Assembly (NCBI RefSeq): GCF_027364955.1
Contig: NZ_DAHXOI010000015.1
Span: forward strand, 1-52,444
Length of the DNA stretch: 52,444 nt
Direction: 5' to 3'
Origin: Ferrimicrobium sp.
Lineage (GTDB): Bacteria > Actinomycetota > Acidimicrobiia > Acidimicrobiales > Acidimicrobiaceae
Shown here: positions 7,626 to 17,401 of the stretch, one piece after another
Layout of the letters: each line of letters opens with the position of its first letter
Position numbering within the stretch: the stretch's first letter is position 1
Program-made: the position numbers and the translations under genes
Notes under the pieces: generated by a model
The model's database searches: none
What the model was told of the DNA's origin: nothing
The model's input: only the letters and a program-made list of their open reading frames with translations

Positions 7626-9598
7626 TGAGCGTCCCCCAGGTTGCCACCCTTGGCATGGCGATTGCTGCAACCCTGTTGATTCTGAGTGTTGGTCTTCATC
7701 TGGCGCGCCTCTCTTCCTGGAGCCCAGCGCTTGCGCATAAGGTGGTGTTGGTTGGCGTGCTCGTAGCGTTGGTCGCCGATATCGTTGGCCTGCCAAGCGG
7801 AACGAGTTCGCTGCATCTGTTCGTCCTAGAGAATCAGCCGCTGGTGTGGCGCTTGGACACCGCAGCGTTGCTGATCTTGGCCCCTGCTTGGTTGGCGGTT
7901 GCCTTGGCGGTCGCGGTACGCCGCGATCGGGGCGGTTGGTGGTCACTTGGTGTCGCGATTGCATTGCTTGGTGTACTCTGTCTTGCTGGGTTGAACAATG
8001 GTGCCTCAATGATCGTGGGTTGGGAGCTCATGAGTCTGGGTAGCGCGGTGATGATCCTTTCCAACCGATCCGATACGAACGGCTCGAAGGCGACACTGAC
8101 GATGCTGGCACTCCTTGAGGTCGGCAGTGTCGCTCTGATCATGGCGGTAGCCCTTTTGGGGCCAAACCTTGGATTCGCCGATTTCCGGGGCGACTGGGCC
8201 GCGCGCGGCGTTGTGGTCTCCTCCATTATCGGGCTGCTATTCCTGGTGGGCTTTGGAGCCAAACTAGGGATCGCGCCGTTGTATGCGTGGGTGGCAGAGG
8301 CGTACGGGTGCGCTGATGGGCCAACCGGTGCTATCCTCTCATCGCTCATTCTGAACACCGCCTACTTCGCTTTGGGTCGTGCGCTGCTGCGATGGCTTCC
8401 GGTTCATGCGAGCTCGACACTATTCCTCGGGGTGACGGTCGCAGCTCTTGGCATGCTCTCGGCGATCATCGCTATTCTTTACGCTTTTCAGCAGCGAGAT
8501 TGGCTCCGACTGCTCTCCTTGTCAGGTGTTGAAAATGGGGGTATCGCCATTGCGGCACTTGGAGCGGCGCTGATTTTCCAGGCGGGAGGGCAACAAGAAC
8601 TTGCCGGACTCTGCTGGTTGATTGGGATCCTGCATCTGATGGGCCATAGCCTTGCGAAGGCAAGCCTCTTTCTTGCGGCATCAGTCAAAAAGGAGCGCGA
8701 TGGGAACTATCGGATCGTCCAGATCGGTCTTGGACATGAGTACCCGTGGACGGTTGGTGTCGGAGGCTTGATCGCATCGATGAGCCTGTCGGCCATGCCA
8801 CCAGCGATGGGTTTTGTCACCGAGTGGCTGCTCTTTGAGGCACTTTTCCATGACTTCACGCTTGTCTCCTTGGCAGGGAGGACGACGCTGATTCTGGTGG
8901 GGGCGGGACTTGCGCTCTCAGCGGCACTGAGTCTGGCGACGCTCGTGAAACTCTACGGCGTAGGGCTCCTGGGTGCGAGGCGGCCAGGCAGATCGGTTAT
9001 CGCCGGTCGCCGACTCGCGGTACTCGTTCTTGGGTTGGCAAATCTTGCTGGGGCTATCAGTCTCGTGTTTTGGGAACCATTGATGTGGCGCGCTTCCTGG
9101 CCAGATCCCGCGAGTGCGAAGGCGCTGGTGAATGGGTTGTTGATCGTCCCTCTGTCAGCTGGCTTTGCCTTTATCTCGCCGGTCAAATTTGTGATCGTCG
9201 GGGTACTCTTTGCGTGTGTGCCGGTCGGCTTGGCACTGCGGCGGTCAAGACCGCGTCGTGTGCCGCCCTGGAGTGGTGGGGAGACGGTGGACTTGGTAGC
9301 GAGTGCGACCACCGCTTTTGGTTTCTCTAATCCGCTGCGGACCGTCTATTCGTTCCTCTATCGGCCGAAGACGTCATCCGAGCGCTCCTACCGTGATCAC
9401 GGTTACGTACTCGAACGGGCCACCTACCACGCCGGAGAAGCTCCGATTCTTGGAGCTGGTTTGATCCAATCGTTGCGAAGGGGCGTCAACCGGCTCGCTC
9501 GCGTGCTGAGTCCGCTTCAGGGAGGTCAGCTCAACGTGTATCTGAGCTACTTACTCATTCTGTTCCTGATCGCGATGATCGCGATTTTTGTGCACTGA
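7625..9598 (+). CDS. hyfB: HyfB-like antiporter-family membrane subunit
   Basis: A polytopic membrane protein of about 657 residues in the NuoL/HyfB family, the largest membrane subunit of the complex and close in size to Rv0083 (about 640 residues). It has some 16 hydrophobic helices and a soluble-looking stretch near the C-terminus. The central motif reads GAKLGIAPLYAWVAEAYGCA: the Lys is present, but the His usually found after APL is Tyr, so its proton path may differ from that of hyfF. ATG 7625 is preferred over the TTG three bases upstream because it shares a base with the preceding stop and has GGGAAGAG upstream. Last gene of the operon. Confidence 0.88.
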   Translation: MSVPQVATLGMAIAATLLILSVGLHLARLSSWSPALAHKVVLVGVLVALVADIVGLPSGTSSLHLFVLENQPLVWRLDTAALLILAPAWLAVALAVAVRRDRGGWWSLGVAIALLGVLCLAGLNNGASMIVGWELMSLGSAVMILSNRSDTNGSKATLTMLALLEVGSVALIMAVALLGPNLGFADFRGDWAARGVVVSSIIGLLFLVGFGAKLGIAPLYAWVAEAYGCADGPTGAILSSLILNTAYFALGRALLRWLPVHASSTLFLGVTVAALGMLSAIIAILYAFQQRDWLRLLSLSGVENGGIAIAALGAALIFQAGGQQELAGLCWLIGILHLMGHSLAKASLFLAASVKKERDGNYRIVQIGLGHEYPWTVGVGGLIASMSLSAMPPAMGFVTEWLLFEALFHDFTLVSLAGRTTLILVGAGLALSAALSLATLVKLYGVGLLGARRPGRSVIAGRRLAVLVLGLANLAGAISLVFWEPLMWRASWPDPASAKALVNGLLIVPLSAGFAFISPVKFVIVGVLFACVPVGLALRRSRPRRVPPWSGGETVDLVASATTAFGFSNPLRTVYSFLYRPKTSSERSYRDHGYVLERATYHAGEAPILGAGLIQSLRRGVNRLARVLSPLQGGQLNVYLSYLLILFLIAMIAIFVH

Positions 9599-9724
9599 TC
9601 CACTCCTTCTCGCGTGGGGCGAAGGCGGTTGTTGCGGAAGCGACCAACGAACCCGACCGCCCTGCGTTTACACTGGGCGATGATGGTATCCGTGACACCT
9701 GCCCTCTCCAGATGAGTGACCCAT

Positions 9725-9745
9725 CCCGACTGAGGGTCGGGTTTT
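9725..9745 (+). terminator. Intrinsic terminator or attenuator before cobQ
   Basis: CCCGAC, a TGAGG loop and GTCGGG form a 6-bp GC-rich stem followed directly by TTTT. It ends only 15 bases before the cobQ GTG at 9761, so it could stop read-through from the hydrogenase-like operon or attenuate cobQ. The 160-base gap is shorter than a usual cobalamin riboswitch, and I could not find a B12-box core. Confidence 0.6.
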
Positions 9746-9760
9746 GGTGATGAGGTTGCT

Positions 9761-11293
9761 GTGACGAGTTCCCATGCTCGAGGTGTGTTGATCGCCGGCA
9801 CCGGCTCCAATGTAGGCAAGTCACTGGTGGTGACGGGTCTCTTGCGTTGGTGTCGCCAGCGAGGGATCGCTGCTGCGCCATTTAAAGGCCAAAATATGGC
9901 GTTGAACTCCGCCGTTACGATCGAGCGTGGGGAGGTTGCCCGAGCCCAAGCAGTCCAGGCGCGCGCGGCCGGGGTCGATCTCAGCGTGACGATGAACCCC
10001 GTGTTGATCAAGCCAACGGCTGCACAACGATCGCAGTTGATCGTGCGTGGTCATCCAGTTGGCGAGATTGCCAGTGGTCGATGGATAGCGACCAAGCGAG
10101 AGCTGCTCGCAACCGTTGTCGAGGCCTTCGAAGAGCTGAGCGCGAGCCACGAACTGATCATCGCGGAGGGAGCGGGCTCCGCCGCTGAGATCAACCTTCT
10201 CGAGGGTGATTTGGCAAATCTTCGGTTTGCCCAAGCGGTGGGACTTGAGGCGGTCTTGGTCGGTGACCTCGAGCCAGGGGGTGTCTTTGCATCGATCTAT
10301 GGTCACTATACGCTCCTATCAGAGGAGTATCGAAGCCTGTTGCGGGGTTTTGTGATCAACCGTGTGAGAGGTGATGGAGGCATTCTTCAGCCCGGTATCG
10401 ATGTATTGACTCGACGGCTTGGTACCCGGTGGTTCGGCAATCTGCCGCTCATTGACGGCTACCTGCCGGGTGAAGATGCCATCAATCTTGGGGTCACCCA
10501 ATGGAGTCCGTCGGGAAGGGATGGGCTTGGGAGCCGACAGAGGAGTGAGGCTCCGATTCGGGTGCGCGTGGTGGAGTTGCCCTATCTGGCCAACTACACC
10601 GACTTTGATCCACTCGTGCTGGAGCCGGATGTCGATCTTCGTTTTGTTCGTCGCCCCGAGGATCTTGCCGACGCAGATCTGGTAGTGCTGCCCGGAACGA
10701 AGGCAACGGTCACCGCTCTGTCGTGGTTGCGCTCCTCTGGATTTGTACCCCAGCTCGAACACGCCCTCGGTCAGGGCTGCTGGCTACTCGGTATTTGTGG
10801 TGGTTATCAGCTGTTGGCCGACCAGATCGAGGACCCGATCGAGTCGGGGGTTGGTCGCGTCAACGGCCTCGGCCTCCTGCGAGCGCAGGTGGTCTTCGAG
10901 GCAGAGAAGGTGTTAGCCAATGTGGTTGGAACGGCACCTTGTTTTGGGCAAGCGCGGGTGGTCGGCTATCAGATTCACCACGGACGTGTCGTCGCCGAGG
11001 AGGACCCGTTTTTCATGTTAGCCAGTCCTGATACCCAAGAGGGGGAAGTGACGGTACGAGAGGGTAGCTGTCGAGATGGCCAGATCTATGGCACCACGCT
11101 CCATGGACTCTTCGACGCGGATCATCTGCGATCGCCATTTCTCACAGCGCTCGCTCGTGCCCGTGGGCGTTCCTTTGCGAGCCAGCTGCATTTTGATGAG
11201 TTCGTAGAGCGAAGTCTTGACCAACTTGGCGAGGTTGTTGGCGCACACCTTGATGTCGCTCAGCTTCTAGGACTCGAGAGGCTCGGCGGCTAA
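9761..11293 (+). CDS. cobQ: Cobyric acid synthase CobQ/CbiP
   Basis: Glutamine-dependent amidotransferase that amidates adenosyl-cobyrinic acid a,c-diamide at four side chains to give cobyric acid, in the cytoplasm. The 510-residue length is typical. The N-terminal dethiobiotin-synthetase-like ATP domain shows GTGSNVGKSLVVTGLLRW (P-loop variant) and PFKGQNMALNS. The C-terminal triad-type glutaminase domain has the nucleophile in LLGICGGYQLL and a His in TTLHGLF. GTG 9761 follows a GAGG-containing stretch. The next gene, cobN, begins about 65 bases downstream, so cobQ, cobN and the chelatase ATPase form one corrin unit. Confidence 0.95.
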   Translation: MTSSHARGVLIAGTGSNVGKSLVVTGLLRWCRQRGIAAAPFKGQNMALNSAVTIERGEVARAQAVQARAAGVDLSVTMNPVLIKPTAAQRSQLIVRGHPVGEIASGRWIATKRELLATVVEAFEELSASHELIIAEGAGSAAEINLLEGDLANLRFAQAVGLEAVLVGDLEPGGVFASIYGHYTLLSEEYRSLLRGFVINRVRGDGGILQPGIDVLTRRLGTRWFGNLPLIDGYLPGEDAINLGVTQWSPSGRDGLGSRQRSEAPIRVRVVELPYLANYTDFDPLVLEPDVDLRFVRRPEDLADADLVVLPGTKATVTALSWLRSSGFVPQLEHALGQGCWLLGICGGYQLLADQIEDPIESGVGRVNGLGLLRAQVVFEAEKVLANVVGTAPCFGQARVVGYQIHHGRVVAEEDPFFMLASPDTQEGEVTVREGSCRDGQIYGTTLHGLFDADHLRSPFLTALARARGRSFASQLHFDEFVERSLDQLGEVVGAHLDVAQLLGLERLGG

Positions 11294-11358
11294 CCTGTGC
11301 TGTGGCCGGGTCGGGCCGATACTCACGAGGCGATGCGAGGGCCCAGCGGGAGGAATGT

Positions 11359-14300
11359 GTGGAGAAGTTTGTCTATCTGACCAATGCGGATACCGAGGTC
11401 TTGGCCTTGCGCAGTGTCTGGGAGGACGTGGGGGAGGACTTTGGACTGGTCGTGCGCCAGATCGAAGCGTTAACCGAGGTGAACGATCTCATCGATCATG
11501 CGCGCATCGTTGTTGTCCGTCTCCTTGGTGGCGCCCAGGCGAGTCGATGGTTTCTCCAGATTAGCGCTCGCTGCCGTGAGCGTGGCGTCCCTTTGGTGAG
11601 CTATCCAGGAGATAACGCACCTGATCGGGAGATGATGGAGGCCTCCACGGTGTCCGCAGGTATCTGGGAAGAGGGTTTCCGTTACCTGGTCGAGGGCGGA
11701 GTGGCTAATCTTGAGAACTTCGTTCGCTTTCTCTCCGACACCGTTACCAGGACCGGTTACGGCTTTGCTGCGCTCGAAGAGGTGCCATCCTTTGGTTGCC
11801 TCGTGCGTGCGTCCGCCGATGAACCCGTTGGCCGTGTCGCGGTCATGATCTATCGAGCCCATGTGATCTCCGGGAACCTATCCTTTGTCCAGGACCTTGT
11901 CGACGTTGCGATTCAGAACCGCTTGGCGATCGACGTTTACTACGCCTACTCGCTGCGTGTTGGCGAGGGTGAACCCTCGGTTGTGGAGCTGATCAGTGCG
12001 ACACCGCCTGATGTCATCTTGGCAACGGTCCTTGCCGCCGGTCACGCTGATGCACTGGCCTGGGAGGCTGGAGGACTTGCTGATCTTGGTGTACCGGTGC
12101 TGCAGGCACTCATCGCGACGACGCCACGATCGCTATGGGAGGAGAGCCAAGCGGGGCTCCGTCCCATTGACGTAGCAATGAACGTCGCTATGCCGGAGTT
12201 TGACGGCCGGATCATCACCATCCCAATCGCCTTCAAGGAGTTGATCGATGAGGATGAGGGGTTTGGCGCGAGCATCAGTGCCTATCGACTCGATCACGAG
12301 CGCACCCAACGATTGATGGATTTAACGCTTCGTCTCGTCCGTCTTCGACACAAAGAGAATGCGGACAAGCGGATCGCTATCGTGCTTTCGGCGTATCCAA
12401 CCAAGCGTTCGCGACTTGGCAATGCTGTCGGTCTCGACACTCCGGCGAGCCTGATGGTTCTTGCCCGCCGGATGCTTCAAGAGGGGTATCAGATTGTTGG
12501 ATTACCCGAGGATGCGGATGCGCTGATGGCCCATCTCGGCGACCTGATCGACTACGAGCACCCTGCTGTGCGAGCGGGTGGTGGGATTACGCTTCCGGTC
12601 GATGTCTACACCAACTGGTTCCACACCCTGCCGCACGAGCTCCAGACGGCCGTGACCGCGAGTTGGGGGCCACCTCCTGGCTCCATCTATCTGCAGGATG
12701 ATCACCTGGTTTTCCCTGCGTTGCAGTTTGGTAACGTGACGGTTGCGATCCAGCCTCCGCGAGGCTATGGCGAGAACCCGATCGCGATCTATCACTCACC
12801 CGAGCTACCCCCGACCCATCACTATCTCGCCTTCTATTACTGGTTGGAGTCCATCGCCGATGTCGATGCGCTCTGTCATTTGGGCAAACACGGGACTGCT
12901 GAATGGCTTCCTGGTAAATCCGTTGGGATGGGCCCGACCTGTTATCCCGACACCATCCTTGGGGCGTTGCCGGTGGTCTATCCCTTCGTGATCAACGACC
13001 CTGGGGAGGGAACGCAGGCAAAACGGCGTACCCACGCCGTCCTCGTTGGCCATCTTGTGCCTCCGATGACGCGAGCAGAGAGCTACGGTGACCTTGCACG
13101 GCTGGAGATGTTGATGGATGAACACCAGCGGATCAGCGCGCTCGACCCAGAGAAGCTGCCAGCCATCCGTTCACAGATCTGGGAGCTTATCGAAGCCGCC
13201 CGCCTCCATGAGGATATGGGCGTGACCGATACGCCGAGTGTGGAACAGGATCTCTTTGATGACTTCCTCTTACATGTTGACGGCTATCTCTGCGAACTCA
13301 AAGACTCCCTCATCCGCGGTGGCCTCCATATTCTCGGTCAACCGCCAGTTGGCCAGGCACTGATCGATATGTTGGTGGCTATCACGCGAATGCCACAGCT
13401 CGACGCCGGAGCCCTGCGGCCCTTAGTCGCTGGTGGGTCAGAGGATCCAACGCGGCTCGAGGTGGATGAGGATGATGAACGGGTGACCGAGCTGCTCTGG
13501 GCCTATGCTGATCACGACTTCGATATCGCGATCTTCGATGATGCCGAGTTTTGTCGTTCACTTGGACTTGGCTACCCCCTTGGAGAAGAACTCAAAAAGG
13601 TGCTGCACTGGGTCGGCTCGGTGTTGGTGCCAAACCTGGCGGCAACCACCGGAGAACTTGATGCTGTCCTCGCGGTGCTCAACGGCCAGGCGATCGCTGC
13701 TGGTCCCTCGGGTGCACCGACGCGGGGGATGGCGCACGCGTTGCCAACGGGTCGAAACTTCTATTCGGTTGATCCACGGTCATTGCCGACCCAGATCTCC
13801 TTTCTCACTGGCCAACGCTTAGCTGAAGCGATGGTCCTGCGGTTCTCGGACGAACACGGGGGCCGGTATCCGAGGAGTATCGGTGTCGTGCTCTGGGGTA
13901 CAGCAGCCATGCGCACAGGAGGAGACGATATCTCGACTGTCCTGGCGTTGTTGGGCGTCCGACCGGAGTGGGATCCGATTTCGCACCGTGTCCGTGGACT
14001 GCATGCGGTGCCGATCGAGGAGCTCGGTCGACCGCGGGTGGACGTTACCTGTCGTATCTCTGGCTTCTTTCGAGACGCCTTTCCAGGGGCGATTGACCTA
14101 CTCGATGAGGCGTTCGAGCTTGTGGCAAAGGAGACCTCTGAAGGAGCACTCAACCCCGTCGCTCAGGCTGGGGTTACCGAGAGGATTTTTGGACCTTCAC
14201 CACGTTCGTATGGGTCTGGCATCCTGCCGCTGCTTGAGAGTCGATCCTGGCATGATGATGCCGACCTTTCCGAGGTCTACTTGACGTGGAGTGGATTTAG

Positions 14301-14901
14301 CTACTCCCGTAGTGGCCATGGAGTGCCAAACCGCCACCTACTTGAACGGCGACTTGAGACGCTTGAGGTTGCGTATAAGGCACAGGACAATCGAGAACAC
14401 GACATTTTTGACTCCGATGACTACCTTCAGGATCACGGTGGTATGGTCGCGGCGGCCAGGGCGCTAGGGGCACGTGATGTGGAGGGATATTTTGGTGACT
14501 CTGCTGACCCGCAGCGACCAAAGGTCCGGGGAATCGAGGAGGAGGCAGCAAGAGTCGTGCGCTCACGGGTGTTGAACCCGAAGTGGCTCGATGCGATGAT
14601 GACCCATGGCTACAAAGGCGCCTTCGAGATGGCGGCCACGGTTGATTACCTCTTTGGTTATGACGCAACCGCGCATGTCGCCAAGGATTGGATGTATGAC
14701 TCCGTGCACGATAGCTATGTCAAGGATGCGAACCGACGGGCCTTTCTTACCAAGGTGAACCCAACGGCGTTGGTCTCGATCTGCGAGCGACTGCTTGAGG
14801 CGCATGAACGCGGCATGTGGGTGGCGTCGCCTGAGCGAGTATCCGATCTGCGCAGAACTATTGTCGGTATCGAGGGCGATCTTGAGGCGGATGGACGATG
14901 A
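11359..14901 (+). CDS. cobN: Cobaltochelatase large subunit CobN
   Basis: Cobalt-inserting subunit of the ATP-dependent class I chelatase. It binds hydrogenobyrinic acid a,c-diamide and cobalt, and works with AAA+ subunits. The protein is about 1180 residues, the usual CobN/ChlH size, with conserved stretches such as SAYPTKRSRLGNAVGLDTP, CHLGKHGTAEWLPGKSVG and the C-terminal GYKGAFEMAATVDYLFGYDA. An in-frame GTG at 11302 exists, but GTG 11359 has a strong GGGAGGAA immediately upstream (11348-11355) and gives the normal N-terminus, so I chose it. The stop overlaps the next ATG (14898) in ATGA, which implies coupled translation with the ATPase partner. Confidence 0.95.
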   Translation: MEKFVYLTNADTEVLALRSVWEDVGEDFGLVVRQIEALTEVNDLIDHARIVVVRLLGGAQASRWFLQISARCRERGVPLVSYPGDNAPDREMMEASTVSAGIWEEGFRYLVEGGVANLENFVRFLSDTVTRTGYGFAALEEVPSFGCLVRASADEPVGRVAVMIYRAHVISGNLSFVQDLVDVAIQNRLAIDVYYAYSLRVGEGEPSVVELISATPPDVILATVLAAGHADALAWEAGGLADLGVPVLQALIATTPRSLWEESQAGLRPIDVAMNVAMPEFDGRIITIPIAFKELIDEDEGFGASISAYRLDHERTQRLMDLTLRLVRLRHKENADKRIAIVLSAYPTKRSRLGNAVGLDTPASLMVLARRMLQEGYQIVGLPEDADALMAHLGDLIDYEHPAVRAGGGITLPVDVYTNWFHTLPHELQTAVTASWGPPPGSIYLQDDHLVFPALQFGNVTVAIQPPRGYGENPIAIYHSPELPPTHHYLAFYYWLESIADVDALCHLGKHGTAEWLPGKSVGMGPTCYPDTILGALPVVYPFVINDPGEGTQAKRRTHAVLVGHLVPPMTRAESYGDLARLEMLMDEHQRISALDPEKLPAIRSQIWELIEAARLHEDMGVTDTPSVEQDLFDDFLLHVDGYLCELKDSLIRGGLHILGQPPVGQALIDMLVAITRMPQLDAGALRPLVAGGSEDPTRLEVDEDDERVTELLWAYADHDFDIAIFDDAEFCRSLGLGYPLGEELKKVLHWVGSVLVPNLAATTGELDAVLAVLNGQAIAAGPSGAPTRGMAHALPTGRNFYSVDPRSLPTQISFLTGQRLAEAMVLRFSDEHGGRYPRSIGVVLWGTAAMRTGGDDISTVLALLGVRPEWDPISHRVRGLHAVPIEELGRPRVDVTCRISGFFRDAFPGAIDLLDEAFELVAKETSEGALNPVAQAGVTERIFGPSPRSYGSGILPLLESRSWHDDADLSEVYLTWSGFSYSRSGHGVPNRHLLERRLETLEVAYKAQDNREHDIFDSDDYLQDHGGMVAAARALGARDVEGYFGDSADPQRPKVRGIEEEAARVVRSRVLNPKWLDAMMTHGYKGAFEMAATVDYLFGYDATAHVAKDWMYDSVHDSYVKDANRRAFLTKVNPTALVSICERLLEAHERGMWVASPERVSDLRRTIVGIEGDLEADGR

Positions 14902-16616
14902 GTAATCTCCTCTCCTTTGATGCGGTCGTCGGTCAGCCCAAGGCGAAGCTGGCGTTGCGGTTGTTAGCCGTTGACCCGACGATCGGTGGCGTGTTGTTGG
15001 TGGGTCCACCGGGTTCAGCCAAGACAACACTCGCTCGAGCATTGGCAAAGTTGCTTGGGCCCGCCGCGCCTTTTGTGGAGATCCCCCTTGGCGCCACGGA
15101 GGATCGAGTAAAAGGTAGTATCGACGTCGGCTCGGCCCTCGGCTCCGGTGAGGTTCGGGTGCAGGATGGGTTGCTAGCGATGGCCCACGGGGGCGTACTC
15201 TACATCGATGAGATCAATCTGCTCGCTGACCATATTGTTGACCTCATCCTTGATGCGGCAGCAACGGGGGTGAACCGTGTTGAGCGCGATGCCGTCTCCG
15301 TCGTTCAACCGGCACGTTTTTCACTGATTGGAACGATGAACCCCGAAGAAGGCGAACTTCGCCCGCAACTTCTTGATCGTTTTGCCATGACCGTACAGGT
15401 GGACCCGTTGATGGATCCAATTGACCGCCAACTCGCAGTGCGCCGACGACTACAAACTGAACGTGGCGCGGAGATTGACCTCGATACCGACGTGGCTGCC
15501 GGATTATTGATCGAGCAAGCGCGCGCTCGCCTGATGGAGGTGGCGCTCGACGCACAACTCGAGGGCATCGCTCGTCGCTGTGCTGAACTTGGTATCGGCT
15601 CGCTCCGTGCTGACGTCGCCATTGCGAAGGCCGCGAGGGCCAACGCGGCGCTGGCTGGCAGGAGCTGCGTGGAGGAGACGGACATCGAGGCTGTGATGGA
15701 GTTGATCGTTCAACATCGCCAGCGACAGGAACCCTCGTCTCGTCAGACGACACCTCGATCAGCACCTGATGAGCCACGAAAGCGTGAACAGGAGTCCAGG
15801 ACAGAAGAGGCTGAGGCGAAGGATGGCACTACTGGCGCGACACCTGGCGGTGGAGATGGTGGATCCAGAGAAAGTGCCGGTGATGGTTCAGGCGAGCAAT
15901 CGCAAGCAAGCTTCGGAGAACGGTTGGCTTCGTTAACGAGGAAGACGGGGAGCACCGAAGGGCAGGGCGCCGAGGTTGCTCGTCATCATGAAGTCACACA
16001 ACCCGGTGCGTTTTCGTTGACCCGCACCATCGTGGCGCGACTTGGACGTGGCGGAACTGGTGGATTAGTGCACGAGGACCTTCGCTATCTTGAGGTCGAA
16101 CGGGCCCTCAAGCGCTGTGTCATCTTCGTGGTCGACGTCTCTGCCTCTGTCGCGGGACGAGAGGCGATCGCACTTGTGACGGAGGCGATAGAACAGTTGC
16201 TCGGAACCGCCTATCGAGAGCGAGCGCAGGTGGCAGTCGTCTCCTTTGGAGGTGAGACCGCACAGGTCAGCCTGCGACCGACGCGCTCGCTCGAAGTTGC
16301 GCGTGCAAGGTTGCTGGGTTTGGAACGCGCAGGCAGAACCCCGTTAGCGCGCGGTCTCGCCGCTGGTCGAGATCTTGCTCTTGATCTGAGGCGGCGAGGA
16401 ACTGAGCCTCTGGTAGTCGTCCTCACGGACGCACGTCCCAACGAGGTCGGCACCGATGATCCTTTCACTGCCGCCCTTGATGAGGCACGTCGCTTAGCCA
16501 AAGGACAGCTTGATGCGGTTATCGTCGATCTTGAGTCAAATGGCTTTCGCTTGGGATTTGGAGAGCAGTTAGCACAGGCCGCTGGCGCGCTGTATGTGCA
16601 GGCGCAGGCTTCATAA
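14898..16616 (+). CDS. Fused AAA+/VWA chelatase subunit (ChlI-ChlD type)
   Basis: ATPase partner of CobN, combining the roles of CobS/CobT or ChlI/ChlD in one 572-residue chain. Residues 36-44 carry Walker A (GPPGSAKTT) and 100-105 Walker B (VLYIDE). An acidic, Glu/Gly/Ser-rich linker spans about residues 275-350. A VWA domain follows, with the MIDAS motif DVSAS at 413-417 and TDARPNE later. AAA+ subunits of this type drive metal insertion, and the VWA part bridges to the large subunit. The ATGA overlap with cobN supports cobaltochelatase rather than magnesium chelatase, and no chlorophyll genes are seen. No cobalamin adenosyltransferase gene is present in the window. Confidence 0.92.
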   Translation: MSNLLSFDAVVGQPKAKLALRLLAVDPTIGGVLLVGPPGSAKTTLARALAKLLGPAAPFVEIPLGATEDRVKGSIDVGSALGSGEVRVQDGLLAMAHGGVLYIDEINLLADHIVDLILDAAATGVNRVERDAVSVVQPARFSLIGTMNPEEGELRPQLLDRFAMTVQVDPLMDPIDRQLAVRRRLQTERGAEIDLDTDVAAGLLIEQARARLMEVALDAQLEGIARRCAELGIGSLRADVAIAKAARANAALAGRSCVEETDIEAVMELIVQHRQRQEPSSRQTTPRSAPDEPRKREQESRTEEAEAKDGTTGATPGGGDGGSRESAGDGSGEQSQASFGERLASLTRKTGSTEGQGAEVARHHEVTQPGAFSLTRTIVARLGRGGTGGLVHEDLRYLEVERALKRCVIFVVDVSASVAGREAIALVTEAIEQLLGTAYRERAQVAVVSFGGETAQVSLRPTRSLEVARARLLGLERAGRTPLARGLAAGRDLALDLRRRGTEPLVVVLTDARPNEVGTDDPFTAALDEARRLAKGQLDAVIVDLESNGFRLGFGEQLAQAAGALYVQAQAS

Positions 16617-17401
16617 GCTAGCGTCTTTCGCGCTGGAGACTGGGGTCCTTGAACCGAAGGCGCCTTGAGCGATCCGAGCCGATCCCTCACCATGGTTAGG
16701 ACCATGTGCGGGTGCGGACCAGGGCTGTCGAGTGTGTCTTCTGTTCACCGAGTGTGTCTTCTGTTCACCGAGTGTGTCTCCTGTTCACCAAGCGATTGTG
16801 CCATGAGGAGCAGGAAGATCATTGCGATGGAGGATGATGGGAGGTGAGGATTGATTACCTCGATGCTCCGAGACGGTGCCTCCGAGGTACAGAACTGTCC
16901 ATCCAGCGATGCCCGTCTGGAGTTGGTACTCTTTAGGATGCTGATCGCCACGGTGGACCATGTCGAAAGCAGTTGATTATGGCGAAAGCAAGCGACCGCA
17001 TGAGCGTCAAGCCTGATATCGAGCTCCATGCGTGATGCCGGAGTCCCGCGTCAGAAGCGTGCGACGTGGGACCGTCTGCGTGGCGCTTCGCTCTCTTGGT
17101 GTGACGTGAGCGAGTTCAGGTGGCGGTCGATGACTGTTGATACGGTTCAACCGCTATCTTGTCGTGAAGGACCATCCTGGAGGGTATGTCACCGGCGGCG
17201 ACGGCATGCTGAGCGCGCGATGACGCAGAAGAACCTCCTGACGGCCGGCCTCGTCGAGAGCTGATGGCAGCGGTTACTCGTGTTGCCACCAACAGCCCTG
17301 TCTTCGGCTAGCGAGGGGATGAACTCGCCTGATCAATGTGAACACACGGTTTCGATTCGATAAGCAACGGTTGGTTCACGAGAAGGCTAATTTATGCTGG
17401 A
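16617..17401. other. 785-bp gap without a supported gene
   Basis: Only short, overlapping open frames lie here, with no recognisable domain. The gap contains a 6-bp inverted repeat CATGGT-TAGG-ACCATG at 16691-16706 and a 3x20-bp tandem repeat (listed separately). A possible lspA promoter, TTGGTT at 17371 with TATGCT at 17393, lies at the right end. The mix of short repeats and broken frames could be remains of a mobile element, but I could not identify a transposase fragment. Confidence 0.5.
16729..16788. repeat. 3x20-bp direct tandem repeat
   Basis: Three adjoining copies of CGAGTGTGTCTTCTGTTCAC. The third differs by one base, with CTCC for CTTC. The repeat lies between the chelatase gene and lspA in non-coding sequence. 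Confidence 0.95.

Noticed and set aside
2262-9598. Functional H2-evolving formate hydrogenlyase
   Set aside because: The large subunit has no NiFe cysteine ligands and no formate dehydrogenase or hyp genes are nearby.
9599-9760. Possible cobalamin riboswitch upstream of cobQ
   Set aside because: An ACACCTGCCC stretch looked suggestive, but the region is too short and lacks the B12 box and the GGGAA-type core.
16745-17029. 94-codon minus-strand frame in the gap before lspA
   Set aside because: Runs across the tandem repeat, no domain, no start signal; a transposase remnant was considered but not supported.
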